Source: Limnanthes douglasii subsp. nivea (taxonomy: Eukaryota; Streptophyta; Magnoliopsida; Brassicales; Limnanthaceae). From it: 64,000 nt of DNA. The notes under the pieces were generated by a model that saw only the letters and a list, made by a program, of their open reading frames with translations, was not told the origin of the DNA and searched no databases. The position numbers were made by a program, and so were the translations under genes. Below are positions 46,080 through 57,830 of this stretch, piece by piece. The first letter of the stretch is position 1; each line of letters starts with the position of its first letter. The stretch spans positions 65,868,352-65,932,351 of the forward strand of contig JAUPFV010000004.1 in assembly GCA_036936605.1 (NCBI GenBank), written 5' to 3'.

Positions 46080-48520
46080 CTTGTATTTGAACTATTATGA
46101 TTTCGACCTCACATGAAGGACTAAGAAACTCAAGCCCCTCACCGAAGAAATTTTCTGTAAAGAGATTAAATAATTTGAGGTGTGGGAAAATTCAAATAGG
46201 ATGTTTGGCAATTATGACGTGTTGAGTACTTGTGACATTATGTAAGGTTCTACCGACTGAGATCACTAATGAAATTAAGTTTCTTAAAGCAGTTGAGGAA
46301 ATGTTTCCTAAGATTAATAAAGTGGACATTAATATAATGATGGCGTAATCTCCATCATGAATTTTTATGGAAAATAGACGCTAAGGTAGTATATTATATG
46401 GATGGTAATAATCATCTCAAAGTTAACAATACTTAAGATTAACCTTCTCGATAAAGTTTTGGTAGGGTTTGCGTTTCAGCATTTTCTTCAGCATGAGAAG
46501 TAGACAATTAGTGAAATGACTTCTCATGTTTCTCAAAAGGAAGAGAGGTTGCAATAAAAATATCTTAAGATGCATATGGTGAATTCTGAACAGTAGAAAA
46601 TAAAGAAGATGCAGAATATGATAGAGCATTTGATAAGGCTTCTAATTTAAAAAAAATAAAACCTAAGAAATTGCATGTTGTAGGTTAATGTTTCTTTTGC
46701 AAGAGGACATGTCATCTTAAAAGGGAGTGTGAAAAGTACCAAACTTACATAAAATATAAAGGTAATTACACAATTATGGTATGTTTATAAATTGATTTAG
46801 TTTTTGTAGCAAGAAATACATGGTGTTTTTATACGGCTGGGACCATCCATGTTTATATATATGGAGGGTACAATAAGTCAAAATCTGAGTGATAATGAAA
46901 TATACAATTATCAAGTAAAGAGAATTTCTTACTTGATTTAGGTCATTTGTGATTTCTTACTAGGATGAGTTATTAGAATTTACCATTATTACTCTTGGGT
47001 GCGACCATCAAATTGACTCCATATATTTATCAATGTAGACTTAACAAAAGAAACCATTAAGACTCCACATAAACTTTAAACTAGGCTCAAGCATATCTTA
47101 AAGCATCATCATATTTGGGGATGTAAATCTGAAGTGAAACCATATAGGTTGAATAAAAATAAACTTTGTTAAGTGTTATTTCATTAGATATACGGAACAT
47201 TCAACAGATTTTAAGTTTTATGATCATTCTACTAGAAGTATATTTGGGACAAAAATATCAAGGTTCATCGAGGATGTTGAGTTTGAGGTAAGAATTTATG
47301 AACAAATGATCATTTTGAAAAATATCTATAAAAACCCGTGAAGGTTGTAACGAAGATAATCATGTAACAAATGATTTTGTTTCAACAACAACCATATTAG
47401 TCTTGTTTGAACATGATAGACTTAAGATGATATTTTTCTTCCACATAAGTAATAAATTGTATTGTTCATGAAGATCAAAATCTACATCTTCAAAAAGTGA
47501 AAATTGAAAAAATGGCATCGTTAAAAATATCCATTAGAGAATGATATATATTTAAATTATTTAGTATATTGTTAAGAACATGAAGATTCGTGTGGTTTAA
47601 TGGTAAATTATATGCCATATTTCTGTAAATCCATAAGGAGTTATGGTTTTAAGTTGTGGATCAACGATATAAAGGAATAATATAAGTCAATGGAAGATAT
47701 TACAGTTTGGGAGCTTGTCCCATTACCTGAATAAAATAAATCGGTTGGTTGAAATTAGATTTACAAAACTGAACGAGATTTGAAGGTAATGTGGAGAGAC
47801 ATAAATTGTGTATTCTTCCAATAAGTTATATTCGGCGTTAAGTGATTTACTTTAAAGAGACCTTTTATCCGGTTTTATCGAATTACTCGTTTAGGACAAT
47901 TATGGAACTAGTTGTATAAAGTTCCTTAGACCTTCATCAAATTGATGTTAAAAATAATTTTTTTAATGGTGACATTGAGGAAATGATCTATATGTTGCAA
48001 CATGAGATATTTTTAAATTCACCGGGTTTGTTCCCGTAGAATCTTGGGATTATCACAAAAGTTATATATAGAAAGTTTGTTGCAATACTACAGATATGGG
48101 GTTGGACTATTGGAAATAGTCAAAACAAATTATTTAGTATTTGCAATGAACAAAGGAAAACATGCTTAGATATAAGAACTTAGATAATAGAAGATCATTG
48201 GCCTTCTAATTCATATTTTTGTTGGTTGTATCGACATATTTTGGAGTACTTTGGGCAACATATTATTATTAATTGTAGGTGTAATATTGTGGAAACTTGT
48301 AATGAAATATTAGTAGAATCCTCCACTATGGAAGTTGAAGTTTTTGCATAATTTGAAGTGTTCAACCAGACATTATGGTTATAGAATTTTGTCACGGTAA
48401 AAAGGATAGGAAAAATAATCCTCTATAGCTATATTGTGATAATATTTTAACCAAATCTTGGCTAACTCCAAGCATATAGATATCAAGTTGATGTCTTTTA
48501 AATAAAGATTATAAAGTTTT
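46080..48520 (+). pseudogene. Ty1/copia polyprotein relic (gag, part of pol)
   Basis: Plus strand, heavily decayed. Gag: 'EVWENSNRMFGNYDV' (46178-46222), 'SEMTSHVSQKEERLQ' (46510-46555), and a zinc knuckle read as FCKRTCHLKREC (46695-46731). RT: 'DITVWELVPLPE' (47698-47733), then 'YKTERDLKVMWRDIN' (like 'KTKRD..GNVERYKARLVA'), and 'LDLHQIDVKNNFFNGDIEEM' (47930-47990). RNase H: 'VESSTMEVEVFA' (48315-48350) and 'SKHIDIK' (48470-48490). Protease and integrase are not readable: the interval between gag and RT is short, so an internal deletion is likely. No frame exceeds a few dozen codons. Confidence 0.75.
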
Positions 48521-48879
48521 CAAATCATCATAGAGTACATCAGACAAACCCGTTGTGGTAAATCTTCTTACTAAAGCAATGATACCTACCATCTTTCAAG
48601 AACACACCATTTCTCGTTATGTTGTTTGGAGGATCATTTATTTTATTCGGAATTTTTACTACGTCCTGAGATATGTTTGTCATTAATATATGTATGCTTA
48701 AGCTTGAAATGAAACATATATAATAAGTATGCTTATTTACTTTATTTACTTCTCTTGCTCATGAAGTAGATCTACACTTAAGTTACGACCAATTAAGAAT
48801 AAATATGGGCATTGACAATTCATATAGTTCTACGCCCATAATAACTCTGCTAGTTTATTTCATATGTATAAAATATACG

Positions 48880-49600
48880 AAACTTATAACATTAAAAAAA
48901 TGTAGAGCTGACTTCTCAAAAGACAGAATTGGTTACTTAGAGTACCGAACAAGTTCCTTTGAACAACAAAATTATTTGTTAAAATGTTGATTTAGGCAAG
49001 ACTAGTGCTAGTTTATCGAATCCAATCGAGGACTTGAGTGTTAAAATGAATGCTATGATTGACAACAACCCTGATTTGAAATTTGAAAATATTTTTTGAA
49101 GTCTGATGTAAATGTTCTTCAAGATAAACTAGATAGTTTTGAATTGAAAAAAAATGAAGGATTAAAAAGGTTATAGAAGATATTGTAAAGGTAGTGAAAA
49201 GAAAATTCATAGAGAAACTGCTAAAATCATTGTATAAAGATAAAAAAGAGTCTTAGTCGTGGATGATAATATGCTGAAAAAGTTAAAAAAAATTACCATC
49301 ATATCACTTTGGAAAAATAATCCTAATATGGTGTTAGGTGATCTTATATTTAACGTATCTGAATATGAACGTCATAACTTTTCTGATGAAGATAACACAG
49401 ATGATAACCCAATCGATGATGAAGTTGTTGGTGTTGCCAACCTTCAAACCACTATTCGAAATAAAGATGACACTACCAATACGAGTCTCCTTCATTCCAA
49501 TCAGGCTCATAATATTATTAACGAAATAAATTATGCTCGTCATGCTTCCAAATGTAACTATTTTTTTGAAAACTTATATTTTTTTACTATATTCTCATGA
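48880..49600 (+). pseudogene. Unassigned coding-like remnant, possibly the antisense gene of element E
   Basis: Plus-strand frames show a helical, charged segment (49060-49230, Lys/Glu/Leu-rich) and then an open frame at 49259-49600 containing the acidic 'FSDEDNTDDNPIDDE' and an Asn/Thr-rich tail. It lies on the opposite strand to E's pol, beyond E's tail repeats, just where A, B and C carry their antisense gene, and has the same order of coiled coil then acidic tail. The diagnostic gypsy-type domain was not found, so identity is inferred from position and composition. Confidence 0.3.
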
Positions 49601-49729
49601 TGGAATTGACATGTTTTATTTTTGGACTTTAATTTTCGATTAATTTTTGTTTGAATTTTAACTCGCTTTACTTTGGTAACCTATTTCTTATTATTAATTT
49701 GTTATGGGGTCCGTATGTATATTTGACTC

Positions 49730-50095
49730 TTGAATCAGGTCACAATATTTTCACTTGCAGTTTCCCAATATTTTCAATCTTGGGCTTAGTTTATTAGCCA
49801 ATGTTTCTAATTTTAAAAGTTAAAGTCAATGGCACAATATGGTCGTTTGCATTCTTAATGAGTTTTAAACCTTAGATTTGGTTTAACAACCATTTTCACT
49901 AACTTCAAATTTTACGTGAGGGCACAGTATAGTTGCTTGCGTTTCTAATAGTTTTTCAATTTTAGGCTTGATTTGTTAACCATTTTCATTGTTTGACAAT
50001 TTAACTCAAGGCACAATATGACTACTTGCGTTCCTAATGGTCTTTTGAACATAGACTTGTTTTATTAACCATCTTCTCTTATTTATCAATGTAGT
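49730..50095. repeat. Degenerate ~88 bp tandem repeat in the tail of element E
   Basis: About four imperfect units, each starting near GGCACAATATG...CTTGCGTT and containing TTAGGCTTG(A/T)TTTGTTAACCATTTTC. Unit starts lie near 49740, 49830, 49922 and 50013. The unit is unrelated in sequence to the 35-36 bp arrays of A and B, but occupies the same place between pol and the 3' end. Confidence 0.7.
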
Positions 50096-50224
50096 CGACC
50101 CCCTTCGTATAACTTTCTTGTTTGCTTTGTTGAGTATTATAACTGAAATAACTATCTTTAATATCTAGTGTTTCGAATATTTGACTTCTTTTATCAAATA
50201 TAAATGAAATTTTCTTATTTTTAA

Positions 50225-51360
50225 AAGCAAACTTCTTTATTGGATAAATTGACTTATGCTATGCCTCGTCAAAAAAACCTTCTCGCGCTACCAAGAAGGG
50301 AAAATAGAGAATATCATTTTTACAAATTTTATGTATACAATTTCAAAAGAATAATATTACATGGATGCTTTAATTCATTTTATACAAATCTTCTAGTCGA
50401 TATGCCACATGATATCCTTTAGAATTAACTCTATATGGCCCATCCTAGTTTGGATGAATAACCTTCCTTGAGAGATCAAGATTTTAATTTCAAATCGAAC
50501 ATGATTTTTGTTAAAATTATGTAGTGCTCTACTCTAACTTGTGCTTGATCTCGTCGCTCATCAATTAAATTAACAGAAATTTATCTTTCCTCACTATTGG
50601 CTTCCTTCGAATAATTAGTATCCTGTGATTGGGGATGATAAACTCTAGTGGGAGTACTATTTTCATTCCATATATAAGCAAAAGAGGAGTGTCTCCCATA
50701 CATTACCTAAAAGTTGTTCTTTATGCCCATAGTACCTCTGCTAGTTTATCAGGTAATTTTCCCTTAGTTCCCTCAAGATTCTTCTTTATTCAATTTATCA
50801 TCGTTCTATTTGTCACTTTCACATGCCCATTTTCTTGGGGATAATATGAGGTCAAAAAATGTTGTCCAATCTCATACCTTCTACAACTTTGTAAGAAAAT
50901 ACAAATCTCATCAGCTCGCGTCTGGTATAAGGATTTTGCTTCGACCCACTTTGTAAAGTAATCGATGACTACCACCAAAGTTATTTTTGTATCCTTTGGT
51001 AAATGAAACACTAAATCTATTCCTCATTTATCAAATGAACAAGGTACATGGACTATACTCATTTGCTCGCTTGGTAGGTGACTCGTAGTAGCATACTTTT
51101 GACACGCATAACAATTGTGATCATGCCTTTAGCATCTGCTGCTAACTTTGGCCAATAAAAACCCACAAGAAGAAAACGTATGATCAAACTTATCTATCCA
51201 CAATGTGACCCAACGACACCCTCGTGCAAATATCTAATGTTAAAAATAACCTTATTTGTATTCAAACATCTTAGCATCGGTTTTTAGAACTTTTCTTGTA
51301 CATAAAATTATTAAGAATTGTATATTCAACATCTCATATTTTCAATACACGGGCGTCGCC
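50225..51360 (-). pseudogene. Integrase of element E
   Basis: Minus strand. The core segment at 50790-51011 reads 'VVIDYFTKWVEAKSL' (first catalytic Asp) and, after a skip, 'HFLTSYYPQENGHVKVTNRT' (the 'S.YYPQ.NGQ.E..N' motif). The part between, with the second catalytic Asp, is deleted or unreadable. The zinc-binding region lies in broken frame at 51080-51350. A GGTTTTTTTGACGAGGCATA tail motif is at 50255-50275. Confidence 0.7.
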
Positions 51361-51399
51361 CTTACCTTTAAGAAGAATCTGATCCCTCAAATATGACAA

Positions 51400-52560
51400 A
51401 TATTCCTGCCTCAAATCTTTTACTGCCTATATTGATAAGATTTGGGCTTTATGTTTCCTTACTTTCTTTAGTTGGATTCTCTTAGAATATTACTAATGGA
51501 TTGTCTTTTGATTCCGCCATTTCAAACTATGTTTTTTCTTTCGATTGTACACATTCATTGATATCAACTATTTCTTTAGTAAATTTATAAATAAAATCCG
51601 CAATTGCTTGAACTTTAATCATAATCTATCGTGTAAGCTTTTCAAAAATATATGACTTATGCAGCACTGTTTTTAAAGGAAAACAAGTTCTTAAAGTGAT
51701 GGTATGAATTTGGAACTCTGGTATTAGTTTTCTGACAACTACTACCGAATTTAAAACTAACTTTTCCAAGTTCAAATATATTCATTCTGTGTTAATAAGG
51801 ATTTTTCTTACATAGAATAAGACCTCACCTTATATTGGGACTGACAAAATTTCTAGTTAAGTCAAATAATTTTTAGAGCATGGGAAGCTTTGTCACAATC
51901 ATTATTCCACCTAAAGTTTTTCGCTCCTTTAAGTACCTTAAACAATGACTTTTGTTAGAAGCTTTAAAGATAAATCTTGAAAATATTGTTAGGCGACTTG
52001 TTAGTCTTTGAACTTCTTTGACCGTCTTTGGTGGGTCCATGTTTAAATAATACCCTTATTTATTCATGATAAAATTTAATACCATTCTTACTAACAATAT
52101 ACCCATGGAACTTTCCACTTCGGACTCCAAAAGAACACTTCAATCCGTTAAGTTTAAGATGACCTCTTTCAAGTTTTCAAATATTTCAGATAAAACTTCA
52201 ACTTGTTGATGTTCACTATTGTTTTTTACTGTCATATCGTCTATATAATCTTTCATGTTCTTGGCCAACAGTTTCTTAAAAATTCGATTAACTAACCTTA
52301 AGTTGACCCTGCATTCTTCAAACCAAAAGGCATAACCTTGTAGAAATATAATCCTCTTTTAGTTCGAAAAATATTATCCTCTTCATCATTAGTACGCATT
52401 AAATTTTCAATGTATCTTGTATATACATCCATAAATTATAAAAGTTTGTGACCCGAGGTAACATCCTCTTCATCATTGTCCGCTCTTTTTCATTATAAAT
52501 ACTCGAATTAACAATCCATGTCGGGTCTCTTGACTTCATGATATGCCTTAACTTTATAAG
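51400..52560 (-). pseudogene. Reverse transcriptase and RNase H of element E
   Basis: Minus strand, many short frames. The catalytic box DYIDDMTVKN is intact at about 52225-52255. 'PKTVKEVQRLTSRL' and 'FSRFIFKASNKS' (thumb, 51930-52050), 'KVMPFGLK'-like sequence near 52310-52340, and RNase H-like 'RTCFPLKT' near 51660-51690 follow the usual order. No segment is long enough to be translated. Confidence 0.65.
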
Positions 52561-53240
52561 TTTTCCCACCTCTTTAATAATACCTTCCGTTTTCTTAGGA
52601 GAGAAGGCATTATTTTTTTACGAAATGGCCTTAGTCTTATGTCAATTGAAATTCATGACATATAGTCATGATGTGACCCCTCAAACATTGCTAGCAATTC
52701 AAACAAAGATGTTAGAATTTATTTTTAAAATAATTATATCAACGTAATCTTGAAATATGAATTTAGAAAATTCCATATCTTTACTATCTGCTTATCTTCA
52801 ATTACTTCTTTGACTGTATCATTCAAGAGATCTTCATACTGGATTTCTTCCATATGGTCATCAACTTATTTTTTCAAATTCAATGTTCCCATCTTGTTGA
52901 TGAACCTTTTCCACCTTCTTTAATTTCTATTGCATTATTTTTTCAGGGTATAGCGAAATTGCATAACAACTCCTTGCAAATCTATGGCTCCCCTAACTAT
53001 ACCAACCAATCTTCATACATGATATTTTAGATGGGGCGTGAAGTTAGAATATGTTGCTTCCATGTTATGCAACCATGGTCTATCCATAATTATATTATAC
53101 AGACTAATTTTATCTAAGATCATAAAAATAGTTTTTACTGTCTTTTCAGTATTGTCATACCTTAGAAGCACAGTAAGTTCCACTTCACTAACACAAGTCG
53201 ATGCATTCTTTTCGTAACCAACACAAGAGTTTCAATATTG

Positions 53241-53640
53241 TCACACTTTATAAGAATAACTTTTGAAAATAACATTAGTCAAGCTTCTATTGTCTAGAAA
53301 AACTCGAGATATAAGCACTCCAGAAATATATATGTCTATAATCAACGCATCATCATGTGTGGTTACAACCCCTTTATGGTCATCATCTTTAAATTTCAGA
53401 TCATCAATTAGCCTTCTATAATGATTATACGATGATTCTTCAACCAAATTTATACAAATCTCCATTATGGATTTTCCTTGAAGGTGGGCCAGGTCCTTAT
53501 ATTGTGTTTCTATTAGAAATAGTAAACAAATTCTGTTGCTTTCCTTTATATTCTCTTTTTTCCCATCCTTTATTTTTTCCCCACTTCTTTCCCCCGTTTT
53601 TCCTTTGATAAACTGAACCAAATCACCAATATCAATAAGT
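53241..53640 (-). pseudogene. Protease of element E
   Basis: Minus strand, one frame of 126 codons. 'HDDALIIDIYISGVLISRVF' followed by LDNRSLTNVIF matches the Tat protease around its active site, but the catalytic DTG is replaced by DNR, so the enzyme would be inactive. The upstream part is the gag-protease spacer. Confidence 0.65.
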
Positions 53641-55190
53641 CTCTGAATTTTGTTTCATAACTATCAGCAATCAATGGTAGTGTGACCATGATCATTATGA
53701 TAGGCATAAAATTATCTGTGAGACCTATCATTACTTGGAGCTAACATTTGTCATGGAGTTTGATATTTCAACATTCCCTTCGTTTTATCAAAAATAGTCG
53801 CGATATTATCGGTTAACAGAGTAAATTTTCGAGTTGGATTTTCATGGTACAAGAGCCTTGGTCTATTAACCGGCCATCTTGGTCCTTCATCATATTTAAC
53901 TTCCTCAACTCTCCTTTGATCGAGTACTACCACCTTAAATTTTTGAGATTTCAAACCAAAATAATCCTCCTTATTAGATTCCCCAAGCTGATGAATTGAT
54001 TCGATCTTGCTAAGATATCCCCCAAATTGTCTACAGGGAACCTAACAAGGTCTTTATACAATTTTCCTTATGTATTTAATATTTTTTAAAAGAAATAACA
54101 ATAAAAACTTCTTTACAGGTTACTAAAACATTCATCTCACGAACAAAGATCTGAACGTCAACCATTCCCTCCTCTTCTTATACATATTCTTGATTGAATC
54201 AACTTTTTTTCTTATGTGCTTTGTTACCTAAAATACGATTTCTAAAAGCTCTCAACAATCCTTTGAAATGCCGAATTGACCCACTAGGTAAACTGTTAAA
54301 CCAATCGAAGACATTCCTCTTGAATGTCATATATAAAGCTCTACACAATAACATATCATGTCATTAAATGCCATCATTCATAATTCTGAATTTCTCCAAA
54401 TGATGTCCCCTAAGCCATCATAAGTTTCCATTTCAAATGTATCAAACTTCATTGGATTTTTTCCTTCAAGAATGTTTTTGACAAATTGAGATTCTTGAAG
54501 TATGTATTGTAACATTTTTGATATTTCTTCGTTATATTCCAATTTTTCCCTTTATCCTTTTCACTACCAAGTTAATTGACTAAACTTTAAATTAGGAATC
54601 CTTCTATTTCATTTTTTTAATTTCACATTGCGACTTTCTTCTAACTGAACATCATCTTCTCTATTTTCATCAATAAATGTCACTTTTTTCCAAATGGCTT
54701 GTTTTATTGTCCTTTACATTTGAATTTGTTATCCTTTATTTTTCAACATAATATTTTTTGATAAAAACTGCAGTGCCTCTATCAATTTCTTCATTCTCTC
54801 TTTGGCTTCATGATCTGTTTCAACTTGTAGTTAATTCGCTATAACATGCTCTCGTTTCATTTATTCTATTTATAACTCTAAAATCTGATTGTTAGATTGA
54901 GTAGCTTGGAAACCTTGATTGAGAATATTTTCTCCTTGAACTGGTGTAAAATAACCGGAAGCATCAACTGCTACTCCGGTTGGGCGATTGGTCTCCACAA
55001 TGGTTACTACTGATGTCCTCTGCTCCTGATTAATTTTTATATACGCACCAGCTGCCACGCTTTAATATTGAATTTGTTCTTGGTTAATTCCACCAACTGG
55101 TAAATTGGCTGTGATTCTTGGAATGTCTACCAGAGTAGCTCGAATCAGACAGATTCCATGAGTTTCTCTTTTGATTCATGATCAAGTTAT
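53641..55190 (-). pseudogene. Gag of element E
   Basis: Minus strand. Segments at 53751-53954 ('EVKYDEGPRWPVNRPRLLYH', then 'KFTLLTDNIATIFDKTKG') match the C-terminal half of plant Ty3/gypsy gag. 'LLTDNIATIFDKTKG' is clearly related to 'NVATIYDRTKE' in C and 'NVATIYEKEKR' in A. The N-terminal part at 54870-55058 is readable (MAAGAYIKINQEQRTSVV). The capsid region between is broken. Confidence 0.6.
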
Positions 55191-55248
55191 CAATATTGGT
55201 AAGTAATTTTAAAATTTTAAATTCTGAAAATAAAAATTTCCCACCAAA

Positions 55249-55812
55249 TGATATATATTTGATAAGAGATTGTCCTTCTCAAATGTAATGCCAAAAATAT
55301 ATTTGATAATCAGAAAATAAAAGTAATGCACTAATATTAGTTTTTCTTATATTATATGGTTAATCTCCAAATTGAGACTTAAACCTTTATTTATTGTATA
55401 CAATCCCATTTTCTCCGGTCATTGCGTTACACGTGTTGTGAGGGCTTTATAAAATATCTTGATGATTTATTAAATCTTGACATGTGTATTTTATTTATAA
55501 CTATGTGAATAACATTTCCTTCTCAAGTGCCACATCTTACATCTTTCTTGCAGATCTCGTCTAAATTATTCTATGTGACCCTCATCTGAAGTCTTCCAAA
55601 CAACCATCGTCTTATCCCTTTTACTTGTTACTTTTACTTGTCCCTCGTCTAATCCCTTCTTTATGATCCTCGTTTAAAATGTTTTCGATGACCCTATTCT
55701 AATTACTTTTACTTGTCCCTCATCTAACCGTTTCTTTATATCCCACATCTAGAACCTTCGTGATGACCCTCGTCTAACCATTTCCATACATCTTAATATT
55801 CTTGACGATCAT
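55249..55812 (-). repeat. Candidate 5' LTR of element E
   Basis: Bounded in plus orientation by TGATATATAT and GATCATCATC, giving TGAT...ATCA ends as in A and C. After its minus-strand end comes TTTGGTGGGAAAT, a weak primer-binding-site candidate. A TATAAATA box lies on the minus strand at 55492-55499, with a purine-rich U3 that repeats (A)GACGAGGGTCAT and GGGACAAGTAAAAGTAA. No second copy was found left of the element, so the outer end is uncertain. Confidence 0.5.
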
Positions 55813-57430
55813 CATCTAACAACATATTTTTTCTTGCAATTTATCTTCTTATTAGTCTTTTATATGAATGTACCTTGTCATTAAAAAAAATATACTTATC
55901 TAAAAAAATATAGGCTTATCATTTATGTTTATAAAAGCTAAATATTTTTTTAAGTCATCTATTTAGTCTAGATAAAATAATTGAATCTTAGAGCCAAATA
56001 TAATATCTCCCAACCAATCAGATTCCTAATCTTCTCTATCAAACCTTATTTCTATTTCATATGATATTATTCTATTTTTTAAAAACATTATTAATACAAT
56101 GTCATATATACTTGACAATAAAAATCTGATGAATACTAAATAAGTTTTAGCTATTTTTTTTACTTTTCTAAAATAATTCTAGAAATGATTTCAATCTATT
56201 TAGCGGTTGTAGTTAAAATATTATTAAACTTATTAATAATATTATTTTTAATAATTAAATTGAATTATCAATGTTTTGAGTCCGATAAAAGGTTTTAAGT
56301 ATTGCTAAAAAATAACATATTATTAGGTGAATTACTCTTCAAGACTCGATCCAAAAAACTTTTACATTTGTGTACCTAAAACATTTAATATACTAACTAC
56401 CCAAATTATCCTTCATATAAAATTAAGTTTGAAAACTAGAAAACTAACAAAGAACGTTACATTCAACTACAAATTCCTACGATCATTCTCTCAACTCGCA
56501 AAGTTATTAGTTTTGCAGTAGATAGTTACTATTGACGCACATTTATTGTTTATGTATAACTAGTTTTCTAGTATTTTTCTTACTCGTGTCTCGCTAAAGT
56601 GAGATATGAGACGCGTATTACACATTTGTAGTTAGTCCTAAATTGATTACTACAAAAAAAAGTCCAACATCTATTTTGTAAGTAATTTCGTATCACTTTC
56701 TAGATTCACATTAATTTTATATAGTCCTACATCTACTCTGTAAGGAGCCTTACATCACTTCCTGGCTTAGGATTAATTTGTACAATTCTACATCTACTAA
56801 AAAAAGTCATACATGTACTTTATAAATAGTCATGCATCAATCATATCTTTTCTAAATAGTTCTGCATCTGCTTTGTAAGTAGTCTCGCATCACTTTCAGG
56901 CTTCACATTAAAATTTGTACAGTCTCACATCTAATTTGTAAGTAGTTTCACATCTAGTAATCTCGTAATTCTTACATGAACCATACCGCCAAAATCCTAT
57001 TAGACCGAGCATGTTTGCAATTATAAATTAAATGAAATAATATGAAATAAAATAGGTACACCTAGAACCTACGAAGAATACACAGTTTTATTTGTTTCTT
57101 AAAGGAACATATGATATTAAGAATAAAAACACTCTTACAAAACAATTGGGACTTTATCGTAGAAATTATAAAAACATATGATACTGACAAATAAGCATTC
57201 AAATTAGGGACAAAGTTGGTACCACTTAAAACCAATAATAGCAAGATTATATTTGGTTTGAAGCATGTAAAAGAACACATGCCATTAAAGAGTAAAAAAA
57301 TTGAACCAAGATATTGAGAATCATAATAAGAAGAATCAAGAATAGTGATGACTTAGTTTTCTACTAAAGCGACAAAAAAATTCAAAACAAACCGAGCAAA
57401 ACCAGTTACAAATAAAATGATAAAGGTATT
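55813..57430. other. Non-coding; degenerate CATCTACTTTGTAAGTAGT repeats at 56640-56960
   Basis: No gene seen. From 56640 to 56960 a loose tandem of about 75-100 bp is visible: (A/C)ATCTACT(C/T)TGTAAG, then TCGCATCACTTTC, then TTCACATTAATTTGTA. It contains early examples of the CTCGCAT word that pervades the region to the right. Confidence 0.5.
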
Positions 57431-57439
57431 CATTTCCCT

Positions 57440-57830
57440 ATTTTGTTACATACTTTTAGACTATTATAATGTCTAGCACATATCTTATATATGGTGTACA
57501 ACATCTATCATGCATTACATTGTCCCGCATCTATCATCCATACCTTATCTATTGTATATTATTTAGTACACTTTCCCGCATCAATTATGCATTAAATTAT
57601 CATGCATCTAACATGTATTACCTTGTCTCGTGTCTACGATGCATTACCATATCCTGCATCTATCATGCATTATAATTTACAATATATATATATATATATA
57701 TATAATGCTTTACATTGTCCCATAACTATCATACATTACACTATCTCGCGTCAATCATGCATTATACAGTTATGAATCTATCATGCATTACATTATCTGG
57801 CATCTATCATGCATTAAATTGGCCTTATAT
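57440..57830. repeat. 26 bp-type degenerate minisatellite (CATCTATCATGCATTACATTGTCCCG)
   Basis: Imperfect repeats built on 'GCATCTATCATGCATTACAT' followed by 'TGTCCC', with phase kept for several units and then lost. It begins a field of related words that continues to the window end. A (TA)n microsatellite lies inside at 57682-57703. Confidence 0.75.
57682..57703. repeat. (TA)n microsatellite
   Basis: A run of alternating T and A about 22 bp long within the minisatellite field. Confidence 0.85.

Noticed and set aside
49013..49543. Minus-strand frames near 49.0-49.5 kb
   Set aside because: They mirror the plus-strand acidic/helical remnant, are AT-driven and show no known motif.
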